DNA of 64,000 nucleotides from Hypoxylon rubiginosum (lineage: Eukaryota; Ascomycota; Sordariomycetes; Xylariales; Hypoxylaceae): the NCBI GenBank assembly GCA_902806565.1, contig CADCXA010000053.1, positions 248,001-312,000 of the forward strand. Direction: 5' to 3'. Numbering within the stretch: the stretch's first letter is position 1; each line of letters begins with the position of its first letter. Position numbers and translations under genes: made by a program. Shown one piece after another: positions 11,901-22,713 of this stretch. The notes under the pieces were generated by a model that made no database searches, was not told the DNA's origin, and saw only the letters and a list, made by a program, of their open reading frames with translations.

Positions 11901-14900
11901 AGTATTCTCGTCAAAGTCATCGCCCTCGCGATCACTATCAGAGAAATCGCCGAAGTTATCACCATCTTCCTCTGCTTCGTAGTCGTCAAAGAAAGAGGTC
12001 ATAAACTCCTCAGCTTCTAGTTGCCTTGACCTAGCTTCCAAGGAGGCGTTCAGCATCGGGCCTCCTGTAGTCATGGTACCTGGCATAGCCATATACGCAC
12101 GGCTTGGTTGAGGTTGAATAGTAGCATGCTCGCTCTTCTCACCCCAGGGGAATTGGAAAATAGCCAAAGTTCCCCGCTTGTTAGGCAATGGCTCAGGATT
12201 CTCCAGAATATCAGGTAGAAGAGTTACGCGCTTGTTCCTTCGAGGCGGACGAATAGTGACCGGTCGGGTAGGTGGCGACGGGGCATACTTCTTCCACAAC
12301 CCGTTCGCAGCATCTACACTGCTCATCTCAGCGGGCTTCTGCCATAATTTTAAACTAAAAATCGGTAACGGATCTGAGGTTTTCCGAATCACTGGGCGAA
12401 CGGACAAGCCCGGGAGTTCATCAACTCCATTGGACTCGCGAGACTTATTAGCAGATCCCACCCAAAGACCGAAACTGATCGGGTGTTGAATAGGTGACTG
12501 GGGTCTCCAGAGCGCGTGTACTTGGACCGCCGGCTGGTACACCCGAGGGCTTAAGAGCTGTACGCTCGGTGGTGCTTCATCTTCATATTCAGATCCAGAT
12601 TCGTCCGTATCGGGAGGGCTTGGGCTGCCTAGTGCAGCTTTGGAAACAGAGAGGAAGTTAAGATTGTTGCGCTTCATGATCAGGTCGGGTGTATTCTTCA
12701 TGTACTGCATCTGGGCGTCGGCGAGACGAGCTTGCCAGACGGAAGCTTGTGTGTTCTCAGAGCTCGGCCCAGAACTCTGAGATGAAAGTGTGCCCACGTT
12801 ATACTCACTTACGGATCGCAGAGTACTATTTCGTATAGATGCTCTCCGGGATGCTCGGCGCTCAGCTATCGAAGGCGGCCGAGAATCCTTTGACGGCGAA
12901 CTCTGAATGCTGGACATGGAGTCACGTTCGAGACGAGTTTGCCACCTATTTTCTAGCTGGCCCATTTCGCGCTCTAGATTCTCTAAGAGCGCGAGGCGTT
13001 GGTGTCCTTGGCTTTCTACTGAGTCTCGGTTTGGCTGTTCAAATCGCTGCAGCTGGGCTTGAATCATTTGGTACGCAGCCTCAGGGGACTCCAACGGCGA
13101 AGGCTCCGCAGCTTGGACTATAACTGCTCTTTTAGTGCTTCTCCCATTCAAAACCAGGGGGGCCGGCGGCGGCATTTTCCTTAACCGCCCCTTATCTTTT
13201 CTAGTTGAGAACGTAGGACATTCGTCGCCTATACGACGGTGGAAAACTGGAATCTCTGCATGGACTTTTTCGTCTCTGAGTAGTGGTTTTTGATCGTCAT
13301 CGGCTAACATGACCGTCATGACCTCACTAGGAATATTTGCAGGCATGTCCTGCTTTATCTCTTCCTCAGAGCCACGTGAATCTTTTCGGATATATGTGGA
13401 CCGGGCATTACGTCGTGTCTGATAGACATCAACGGCGGCGACTGGTGAGTGTACAGAGCCCCAGACAGTACTAGCATCATCTTCGCGCGTCTTATTCTCA
13501 GTTTTCGCAGATGACATGCTAAACCGGCTACCGACTGGAATAACTGGTGACGATTTGCGATCGGTTTTGTTACGAAGTTGACGTTGCTGCCTTTCATTCT
13601 CAGCCGATATTCCGGGTAGCCAAGATTGTCCTAATTCATCAACTGCATTGCGGGTGCTGACTTCTCTCTGCGTTTGACGTTGCGGAATATCCTCGATCCC
13701 GAGAATGCTTGTTGTTCTTATCGAACTCCTGTCGGTCGTTTTTGATACTCTCCTGTCACTATTTGCTTCAGGGTCGAAAACACCCTCGTCGGCGGGGAGC
13801 TGCGTAGGCGCTGTATACACTGTTGGCACAGGAGGTATCTCAGGCACCGTTGAGCGTCGTTTGCTTGTGGTAGTTGCTGACGAAGGAGCGCTGGCCGGAG
13901 CAGATGTGTACAAAATATCCATCTTTTCATTGAATGTCATACTCTTCGTGTCATTAGGATGGGGCCGTACTACATTTCCAGCACTTTTAGGTGGCGGCGG
14001 TAAAGGCGGCAGCTGAGTAGGGCTTCCAGGCATAGACTGAAGGATGGACTTTCTGCTCGCAACTGAGCCACCCGATTTCGTTCGCCTATGCCCATGGGGC
14101 GAGAGCTCAGCTGGGAAGACTTGGCGATCCTTGTCTCCCTTTCTAGGTATCGGGCGTGGACGGTTAACGACCGAGTCAGCGGAATCCAGAGATGTCATGG
14201 GTGTTTTTGAAGCTCCTTGCACAATATTGTTCACGGCATTCGGGTCGTCGTAGACAATATTGTTAATGAACATAACAGTTTCTTGTCTCTGGTCTTTGGC
14301 TTCCTTCGCCATAGCTTTCGTGGCTTGGGCGCGGGGGTTGGAGGGAAGCCCTGTAGTTGGACGCCGTTGGAGCGGGGTCTTAACGGGTTCAGGCGCCTTT
14401 GGAGACTGAGGTGGGGATCGAGGTCTTGGGATAGGTATACGAACTGGCTCGCCAGGCCGAATAGGCTGGAATGTCGCCGGTATCGACGGTGCAAGGGGCT
14501 GACGTGGTGATCTCCTTCTAATTTTTTCAGTTCCGGGCGACAGTTCCGATGAGGTAGAAGACGCATTTGCTTCGACAGAAAGTCCCCCTGACGTCTTCGT
14601 GGTCTTTGTCGAAGTAGATCTCCCCAATTCAGACGAGGGCGCAATTTCTTTTCGCTTCAGACTTACCTCCCTAGCAAGTGTCCTTGGTTGCTCGAAGAAG
14701 GCTGGTGGTTGAGGAGCCGGCCGCTGCGCAATAAGAGCCAAGTCGACCTGAGCTAGTCTAATTCGTCGCTCCTTTTCGTTGCTGGCAGCGGTAGCCAAGT
14801 CGATCGTTGGGATTCTGTCCAAGGGGTTGCCCATGCCTTCCGCTTCCTTGATAATCGGGTTCGAGATGACAAGCTTGCCTCCTTTGGATTTGGCCCACGC

Positions 14901-15992
14901 ACTCCCTTTGGTAATCTTCTTCCGAGCGCCGCCCATCTCTATCGTTTCTGTTGGCAGTATGATGTTGACCTGACCTGGCAGCCCACCATCAACCATAGCA
15001 CCTCCGTTTCCAGAAACGTACGCGGACATCGCCCTCGTATTCATAGCCTTGACATCTTCGTAGCGTGATGGGGGATAATCCGTAGAATCTGAAGACGACA
15101 GGTCTCTGTCCTGACCAACATTCCGCGCAGTGGGGGAGTCAGGCCGCCGCGGAGGTGGGCCCCGAGGCGCAACGAGTGTTCCCGAAAGCAAAGTAATTAG
15201 TGCTTCACAATGGTATTAGCATTGGGAGTTTTGTCAGAAAGCAGTCAGCGCATACCAACTAAGATTGCCAGGCCAAGTGCTGGTAGTGTCGTTTTCAAAA
15301 CCAATGCAGTCGCCTTCATGCCAAGCAGCAGGACTACGCTCATCTACAAATCGTTAGTATGGGAACAGGCGTATGGGATTAGGAGTACTGACTCCAGTCC
15401 ATATTGCTAGTCCGATGATAACCAGAATAACGCTCTTCCTTGTCTGCGAAACTTGATCGCTTGAAACATCTTTGGTCGGGCTCGTAGAGAAGACTCGGAT
15501 GGCCACCAGAGTAATCATGACGGCATCCAAAGCAATTGCGACTATAGCGACGGGTTGCACGCTAGATACGGGCACACACGTAGGGTTAAATTCATTCCTC
15601 GTCAGTCCGACGAACGCCATACCAACACCAAACCGGCCAAGGACGAGAACTTGCGGCACCGCACTGAACACTTTCTTCCCCTCCGTTCGCACTGCCCATA
15701 CCAAATACTGCTCGAGGAAAACCCTGCCTAGCTGATCGAAAGTCGACGAAAAGATAACTGCGACTTGACACGTGGACGCCGCGGTCGGCTCGATGATGGT
15801 GGAGAGAAACTCGACCAGTGCCCAAGCTGCGGAAGATGCGAGAAATAAGATGAGGACCAGCCTCAGGCCGTCCCGAAAGATTGCTGAACCGTAGCCTATG
15901 GCATATAAAAGCAACGCCGCCGATGCCCCGTTAAACAGGACACCGAAGAAAAAGGCCCCCAAAAGGGCCTGAGTTGCTTCCAGAACGGCCAT
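9000..15992 (-). CDS. Seven-helix membrane protein with giant repeat-rich tail
   Basis: Function unknown. Exons: 15992-15393, 15343-15256, 15202-9000, giving 2,296 residues. The three are one gene: introns 15344-15392 (49 bp) and 15203-15255 (53 bp) have good ends, and joining them completes the last helices (ending in LAILVALITLLSGTLVAP). The first 235 or so residues hold about seven hydrophobic segments (near 8-30, 43-62, 72-95, 110-130, 143-164, 185-204, 212-233). The remaining 2,060 or so residues are hydrophilic, rich in Ser, Pro, Lys and Arg, and probably cytosolic. The tail has an acidic patch (EEDGDNFGDFSDSDREGDDF), many LW motifs, five copies of a GLFD..YRRT.K.PAA repeat, a basic WFGKKKEPE segment, W..AL.EA...S repeats and two FDV.VRHPVF repeats. 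The large third exon alone looks like a soluble protein beginning at TTG. The ATG chosen (residue 20 of the open frame) is the first available; an upstream exon is possible. Confidence 0.75.
9350..9885 (-). repeat. C-terminal W..AL.EA and FDV.VRHPVF repeats
   Basis: The C-terminal part of the tail holds four short units of the form W.x2.(A/S)L.EA...S(Y)P, for example WNDALREAVAESYP and WEAALQEAIAESQP. Two longer units follow, beginning FDVAVRHPVF and FDVTVRHPVF and ending HPAI. These are amphipathic-looking modules that could bind a partner. I recognise no named domain. Confidence 0.7.
10240..11395 (-). repeat. Five coding repeats (GLFD..YRRT.K.PAA) in the giant tail
   Basis: Five diverged units of roughly 65-100 codons. 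Each runs LW.(E/K)P, a short linker, GLF(D/Q), (D/N/V)YR(R)T, PAA, (K/R)PR or a variant, L, and LW. The PAA cores lie near 11290, 11085, 10790, 10525 and 10310. Spacing and linkers vary, so this is old coding duplication rather than a recent minisatellite. Confidence 0.75.
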
Positions 15993-17730
15993 GATTGCGG
16001 CGGCGGCGGCGGGATATCGGCCAGATAAAGAACGTAAAAGCCCACTCAATGGGTACTTTTAAAAAAAGATATTATATAAAATATTAAGCAAGAAGCGAAT
16101 GAATCATATTGACGCGGGCAGATGGGATTACGGCGCCATGATGGTCGATACTGGCGATAGTCAACCCAACGACACGGAAGAGGTGGAAGAGGAGATAGAA
16201 GCAGCGCGAGACTGGGCTGGAGATAGGACAGTAGGGGAGTGGCAAGTCCTCGGCAAGCGAGGGTCTCCTTGATCGTGGTCCGTTCCCGTGAGCATGGGCT
16301 TCTGCAGTGGTGGACTTAAGGTCTGTGATCCTCAAACGTGGAGCTTGCAGGGTCGTGTTCGAGGTCCGTCATCCAGATCCACATGTCTGTGAAGGCGAGA
16401 TGAGTGATTGGGTTAGGGTACAAGGCTGAGGGGACCCAAGACGGCGGTGGATGGATGGACCCTTGTCAAGGGGTGCCCTTATTTGAAACTCGAGTCGTTA
16501 CACGCGACAGGGGAGATTCTTAATTTTCTCATTTTCCCACGCTCTATTTCAACAAGCGAAGTCTTGGCCTATTTTAATAGAAGAAACAGCGCGAACCAGA
16601 TAAGCCTAAGATCTTGAGAAGAGTGGCCGATGTCACACGAGTGGCTCAGCCGCTGAGTCTGGGGTCGACGAGACAAATTGGACTCGACGGAGCTAGTCGA
16701 TGTTTCTAAGATGTATCCAAGATCCAAGATGTACGAAGTATTGGGGTGACATCGAAACATCCAACCTTGAACGTCTTTAATACCTACAAGTAGGCAGATA
16801 GATGTACGGAATAGAGAGTAGAAAAGCGAATATTCCGATTTCGAGACTTCCTATCCACCTCATATCGCAAGCGATTGTATATATCACAAGTGTATATATC
16901 ACAAGTCACACGCTCATGCCGAGATTTGATTGAGCGCATTGACCCATCGAAATATGTAAAAGAGAAGACCGGTGGTACTCTCGAAACAGCGAACCTTGGC
17001 TCACGCTCGAAGCCATCGGATAGGACCTGTACGACCTAGCTCATCGGACGATACATTCGAAGTGACTCTTGAGAAATCACGTAACCTTGCCGATTTCTCC
17101 GATTCGCATTGCGGCCGACCTCGAGATTTTCTTCTGTAACCTGAGAAGAAAATCATCGACCGCGAATCATACAACCGTGAACCGTGGTTGTGTGTATGTC
17201 GGGAGCAAGCAGGCAACGTAGCCGTCCAGAAGGTGTATAGAGTGGGAGGGGCAGGAGGGCATAGGCACAGGGCATTTCGGTGAACCTGCAGGCCCCTCCC
17301 ACTAGAACCAGCACCAGGGTAGCAGGGTAAGGAAGTATCGTAGTGCACTAATATCGTACCTGCATCATATTTAACACACTTAAAACGTCAGAAAATACTT
17401 TACGGTACCTAGCTTCGTAGTGGATAGGTGTACTGTCAGAAATGATAATCCATGCAAGTAATTTCCACTCATCACCCCCTGCGTGAGCCTCAATCGAAAT
17501 CGGCTCCTTCATGCCAAAGACACAAAATCATCGCAAGTTATAAACCAAATAATAAATTAAATCGAATTCATATCTTCAACTTGTTTGTTTGCCAGCTTTA
17601 CCTACATTTGCTTCCTCGTTATGATAGCAACAGCTAACTCGTATATTCCAATGTCTAACAACCGATACTTCAATCATTAACACACTGATCATCTCCCTAG
17701 TACCCGTAATGGATTTCCAGAAGGTAACAC
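15993..17730. other. Intergenic upstream of the seven-helix gene
   Basis: About 1.7 kb with no supported gene. The short open frames (16084-16335, 17001-17348, both minus) lack codon bias or motifs. 16084-16335 contains a hydrophobic stretch and could be a 5' exon of the seven-helix gene, but no junction closes convincingly. A short direct repeat of GTATATATCACAAGT lies near 16875-16905. Confidence 0.45.
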
Positions 17731-18930
17731 TCAGTCAAACTCATCCGGGTGATATATGGTCTCGCCCGTATCTTCGTCGACATGAACAAACTTCTGAGTC
17801 TCGATATTCCAGGTCCAATACTTATCCAGTTCTTCTTCCTCCCGGCTTTCCTCCTCAAAAGCACCTGAGTTGGCCAAACGTTCTACCTCGATGGCCGACA
17901 TTTTAAGTGACTCGGGGTCCATGAGGTCCAATGTCATGTTTCGGCATACCAAGCTCCTCTGAGAATCCACAACTGAAATACTTGGCTCGGTCGGAATTTC
18001 TGAAGACGCGTGACAATCTGAAAGTATTGATATGCCGCATCTCAAAGCACACGTCGATTCTTCATCTGCTGATACCCATTCTCCTGAAACCTGAATTGGT
18101 GCAGAATCCACAGTTGATTCCTCGACAAAAGAGACAGACACATAAGTATTCCTCCCGCTTACAACACCTCCCCCTACGTCTGGCGAGCTTCCGATGCAAT
18201 TTAACGCAAAACAATTCTGTTGTTTATCCTGTAGCTGACCATGTACCAGTGGTGTCACGCTGGTATCCGAACAAATCCCAATGTCGCCAGTTCCATTCCA
18301 AGTAGAACTACACCCTGAGGTCGCATTGTTCCTGCTATATGCCGATTGGAATCTTGACGAAGCCCATAGCGTTCCTTCTAAGGAAGTTAACATGCCTTCA
18401 AAGATGATATTCCTTATATTGCCAGCTGCCAACCTCAACAACTTCCTCGGTTCCGTTCCCTCGGCGTCTCCCCAGGGCGAGGAACTGTTCGTATCTGGAC
18501 CTAGTTCGCACCTCGAGATTTCTATTGACAGCGAGACCTGATGTGCACAGACTATCATGTTTCCGAGGGATTGCTGACAAGCGACCAACCAGCTCGTCGG
18601 AAAATCGGCTGAGAAGCCATTTTGATTCATGTCCTCTACCTCTCCGAATGGTAAAGAACCACGTGAGTCTAGATCATGCCAGCCCTTCGCCATATATTGG
18701 ACGGGCAGCTTGGGGGGGCGTATAACTGTCGTATAGAATTTCTTGTATTGGATACAAGCTCGAGTGATGTCGGTCTTGAAGCTTTCTAAGACAGCCACAA
18801 CAACTGGATTCCGGCTTTCTGAATCATGATCTTCGACGGCTAAGGGAGGCATTGGTGTAGATGAAAGCGAGAAGCGTGTACTCCATATGCGAAAATGAAA
18901 TATTGTAGAGGAGCTTATAGGTATTCCCAT
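17731..18930 (-). CDS. Hypothetical fungal protein, 399 aa, single exon
   Basis: Not recognised. One uninterrupted frame of 399 residues starting at an ATG. The N-terminal part (about 45-110) has an ordered-looking stretch, SFKTDITRACIQYKKFYTTV followed by KLPVQYMAKGWHDLD. The middle is Ser/Cys-rich and low in motifs. The last 35 residues are strongly patterned: EEEELDKYWTWNIE, then QKFVHVDEDTGE and YHPDEFD. This resembles a short WW-like or ligand-docking tail with alternating aromatic and acidic residues. Length, absence of stops, and ordered ends support a real gene. The neighbours give no functional clue. Confidence 0.6.
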   Translation of the reverse strand: MGIPISSSTIFHFRIWSTRFSLSSTPMPPLAVEDHDSESRNPVVVAVLESFKTDITRACIQYKKFYTTVIRPPKLPVQYMAKGWHDLDSRGSLPFGEVEDMNQNGFSADFPTSWLVACQQSLGNMIVCAHQVSLSIEISRCELGPDTNSSSPWGDAEGTEPRKLLRLAAGNIRNIIFEGMLTSLEGTLWASSRFQSAYSRNNATSGCSSTWNGTGDIGICSDTSVTPLVHGQLQDKQQNCFALNCIGSSPDVGGGVVSGRNTYVSVSFVEESTVDSAPIQVSGEWVSADEESTCALRCGISILSDCHASSEIPTEPSISVVDSQRSLVCRNMTLDLMDPESLKMSAIEVERLANSGAFEEESREEEELDKYWTWNIETQKFVHVDEDTGETIYHPDEFD

Positions 18931-20552
18931 ATCTTTTCATTACATTAGCTCTTAGGTTTAGAGATGCTCGGCATTCTAATTGAACTTACAGAGGCAAATA
19001 TGAGTTATTTAAATTATAGAACACAAATCCAACCACGCTTGATAACGCAGAAAACCACCTACAGAATAAATCAGCATCTACATATATAAGAAAGGGGCAG
19101 GCTTCATTTCCAGATTCAGAGAGTCTATCTTACAGAGGGGAGGGCAAAGGGACGAAAAAGTAAAGTTGGTCAGTGAGCCTTCTTAAATCTACAGCAGGCT
19201 CTCAGTACGTCGTATTTCAGCCATTGCAATAAGATAACCAATTAACCCTCATCGAATCGCGAATTCGCCTTTACAATTACTATTATAGCCGCCCGAACGC
19301 CCAGCCAACCTGAAAATGTCGCATATCTACCTACCAGGTAGGTGCTCAATCGGCCTGTAAGAAAGAGGGTCGATGAAAAAGGTCGAGGTGAAGGCTTTGA
19401 AGGCTTACATGGTGGGCACCTGCAGGCTTTACGCCCCCGATTATTGATTTCCCATCCTTGCATTAGATCACAGGTCGCCTGCAGGTTTCCTTATTAGTAG
19501 ACCGATCAGATACTCCTAACGTACCAGGTACGGAATAAGTCATCTTCTGAAAGGAAAGGGGGATGGTATCAAGATCCAGCTAAGCATACGAAGAATCAGT
19601 ATGTAGTTCAATCCGTATTGATGATGGGAACGATACGACACAGGTGCGGGACTGACCCGGAACAAGATCAAATCCCTTGGCTTTGGGATACCGTTCACCG
19701 AAAACGAGACAGAAACCTGCAATTGGAAATTCCTGTTTACGAACCGCCTCCAAGCCCCTCTCCGTCTGCATGTAATCCGGTCCTAGGCCTTCAGCCATCT
19801 CAATGGCTACTTACAAGCCAAGGTGCCCCCTTGTAACCATACGCACTTGCGCCTCAATATCCATGAGCCATGTGACTATTTCCATATGTGTCTGGGCGCA
19901 TGAAAATCATGTAGGCCAAAACTAAGATGCCCTAGTGGAAGATGCCTCCCATTTTGCCTGGTCGAAGCAACGTGTCTACCCGCAAACCGATTCAGGAATT
20001 CCTCATGCTATTTCTTGTGTCCTTCGAATTCCTAAATTCCTCATTGTTGTCAAGCTCTACTGGACTGTACTTGCTTATCAGCGAGATACGTAGCAAGGCT
20101 AATCGACTAACATGCGGCTCTGGACTGGAGTCCTCAGGGACGCCTAGATCAGAAAACCAATTGCTAAACGATGGATATGGAAATTCCACTTATATCCTAC
20201 CCTTCCCACGGCATCTACATAACTTTCCCCATCTACCCTTGTTCTTCCCAGCAATATCATAGGGGCCTGATATGTACCTGATATCGCTCTTATAGTCTGT
20301 CTAATGAAGAATCGTAGTCCATTCGTCCTTCATTTTTCGACTCCTTCATCTCCTTGTTTGAACTTGTGCCCGCTAGCACCAGATTCCGCCTTAGGGATGC
20401 CTAGGGGCAGTAATGCGACTAGTGTCTACGAGGCTGGCTTGCGTATCTGTTTAACCAATCCTCTCCATAGGCGTAAGAAATTCCCCGTGAAGCTGAGGGA
20501 CTCGTCCCTTTACACGCCTTCTTGGGGCACATATCAAAAACACTAAGACCAG
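18931..20552. other. Intergenic, divergent promoter region
   Basis: Lies between two divergently transcribed genes, so both promoters should be here. No recognisable exon. The open frames at 19540-20262 are short and random. A CCTGCAGG-containing segment occurs twice near 19420 and 19480. Confidence 0.45.
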
Positions 20553-22243
20553 ATGCCCTGGCCACCGCATCGACGGCACCGCTCCGCGCCGTCAAGGTTG
20601 CGATATCAAGACCTATTTGCCCTCCGGACCGACATCCCAGCATTAAGTGTGACACCAGCAAGCACGAATCATTCTATAGAACTTATCGAACCTACCACTC
20701 CTTTTCTTCCAGGCCCCAGGAATGTTTCGATACTCTCTCCCACCAACGAACAGGCTGCACTTTTCGGGGCCGGAATAGCTTCGAACCAATATGGCAATGA
20801 CCTACTCGGCTTCTCTAATGAGTACCATTTTAACCTCGGGGCAGCAGAGGCCACATTCACTCAACAGCCTCCAACACGCAATGAGGTGCACCGATGGAAC
20901 GGGACAAATACCTGGACGGGCTCTCTTCAAGCTTCTCCGGGTCTGCCATTACAATACCCTTCTCAACCCCAGCTATGGGCCAACGCACCTGGTCATTCCT
21001 TTCAATCTAGCCCTACATTGGACCCGAGTCTTTCACAAGGACTTGAGCCCGGAGGTTCCAGCCATTCGGGCAATATCCAGTCCCACTCGCCGGAAACGGC
21101 ATCGTCTCCTCAAGAATTGAGGCTTACCCGGGAAGATATGTCGACGCTAACATCTCGTCACGAGGACTGGCAGACTCATGCGCCGCTTTATCTCTTAAAT
21201 ACAACTGAAAAGGAGATCCGAGTGATGATGACGCGGGGGGACAGAACCAAAGTGAGCGCGATTGCGAAGCCGACGCGCAACGTGCGCAATATATTCATCT
21301 CCCGTCGAATGGCAAAGCAGTTGGGCCTCAAGATACATCCAATCGCCAAGCAGAAACGAAGGCAATATTTAACTCCAAATGGACGCGAGAATCCCGTCGG
21401 ATTCGTGGAGTTTGATATTGAATCAGAGGCTTACGATATTCATCCCACTCATGTATCAGCCATGGTACTCAACGATTCCTATAACAGCTTGACGGCGATC
21501 TGCCTGGGCGTCAAATTCCTTGAGAAAGCCTTTGGAACCAAGCTATTAAAGACGGACCGGCTCTCCGAGATACCAAAGGGTACCGTCGACACGAACAGCG
21601 TAGCATCGTACACAATGGCCCAGGCCTTCAACTCCAGAATGATCAGTAGAAGTGGGCCAAAGAACCCTCTTGGTAAGTTGAAACATGCTATCGTTGCCCT
21701 TTTCTGTGGTTCTGACAAGACCTCGCAGTCGGCAACTTGCATCATCAATATGCAAACTCCCAAAACATGGGTCGGTTGGCCACAGCGATCGAGCCGCGGC
21801 AATTTGTTGGCAGTTCGCCGACTTCTCCCGCCCACACGAACGCCCAGTCCTTCTTATCTCCTGGCACGGTGTCCCACACAGGAGGCTACTCGTATCCCGG
21901 GTACCCTTCAACCATGCCGTCGGGAGTATTCTCGGAGCCGTCCGCAACGACAGGGATTACGGCACCTAGTTCCGTTGAAGAAGATAGCGATGGCACTCCC
22001 AAACCGCACGCGCCGCCATTCAATACCGGTCCGCTTGGGCCCCCGAGCAGTGGCACTATTAATCCTATTATGCTTACGTCCGATAATGGGAACGGGTCAT
22101 CGTCTACCAACGAATCGTTTTATAGTGCTCCGCAACAGCCATATATTGAAAACCAGATGCCCATGCCGAGCGGTGAAGATGGCCCATACTACTACGGTCA
22201 TCTACAGTCAGGTACTTCAGTACCTTACCTACGTTTGAACTAA
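20553..22243 (+). CDS. Protein with possible degenerate retropepsin-like domain
   Basis: Exons 20553-21672 and 21729-22243 (intron 56 bp, GTAAGT..GCAG), 544 residues. The first 200 or so residues are Pro/Ser/Gln-rich and probably disordered, and so is the C-terminus (about 385-544). The ordered core (about 210-330) contains NVRNIFISRRMAKQLGLKI. This pattern resembles the segment after the catalytic Asp of retropepsin-like proteases of gag-pol or Ddi1 type (N.IS...A..LGL). The D-T/S-G triad expected just before it is absent (VSAIAKPTRNV), so if the fold is right the copy is not an active protease. The spliced frame continues as VGNLHHQYANSQNMG. The start ATG is the first in frame and is not strongly supported. 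I do not recognise the gene family. Confidence 0.6.
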
Positions 22244-22713
22244 GTCTTTGCAGACACATATGTTTATACTCTCTGCCATCCACCTCAACATCGGAGCGAC
22301 AGTATCCGACATAAGGGTGATGCGGAGGTACCAAATCGAAATCACGGCTACCTACTAGCTTTTTCCTTTGTCTCTAATTACGACCTTCACGACCCTCGAT
22401 AATATCGTCATGATATTCTATACCACGATCACTAGAATGCCTACCTAGGTCAAGGTACCTAGGCAGTTGAAGACAGCAATGGATGGATGACGGGGCACAC
22501 ACAAGGCACTTGGAAGATTGACAAGAAGGATATTTTTTTACCCTTTTACCCCTCTCACGTTGGTGGTTGGACATGTTGGGCCGATGTAAAAAGGGGTTCG
22601 TCGCATATTATTTATTATTATTGGGCGGAATTACCAGGCACCAGGTACCTTCTACATAGTCTCAATAACACCGTCCATTCATTTTTCCATCGCAGTCCTC
22701 CACCTTAGGTACG
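22244..22713. other. Intergenic between convergent genes
   Basis: 470 bp between two 3' ends. Contains two CCTAGG elements (TACCTAGGTC at 22442 and TACCTAGGCA at 22456) and A/T-rich sequence that probably serves both terminators. No gene seen. Confidence 0.5.

Noticed and set aside
9000..15191. Treating the 6.2-kb frame as a complete soluble protein
   Set aside because: It would begin at TTG with no ATG in place, and two good introns join it in frame to upstream membrane-spanning exons.
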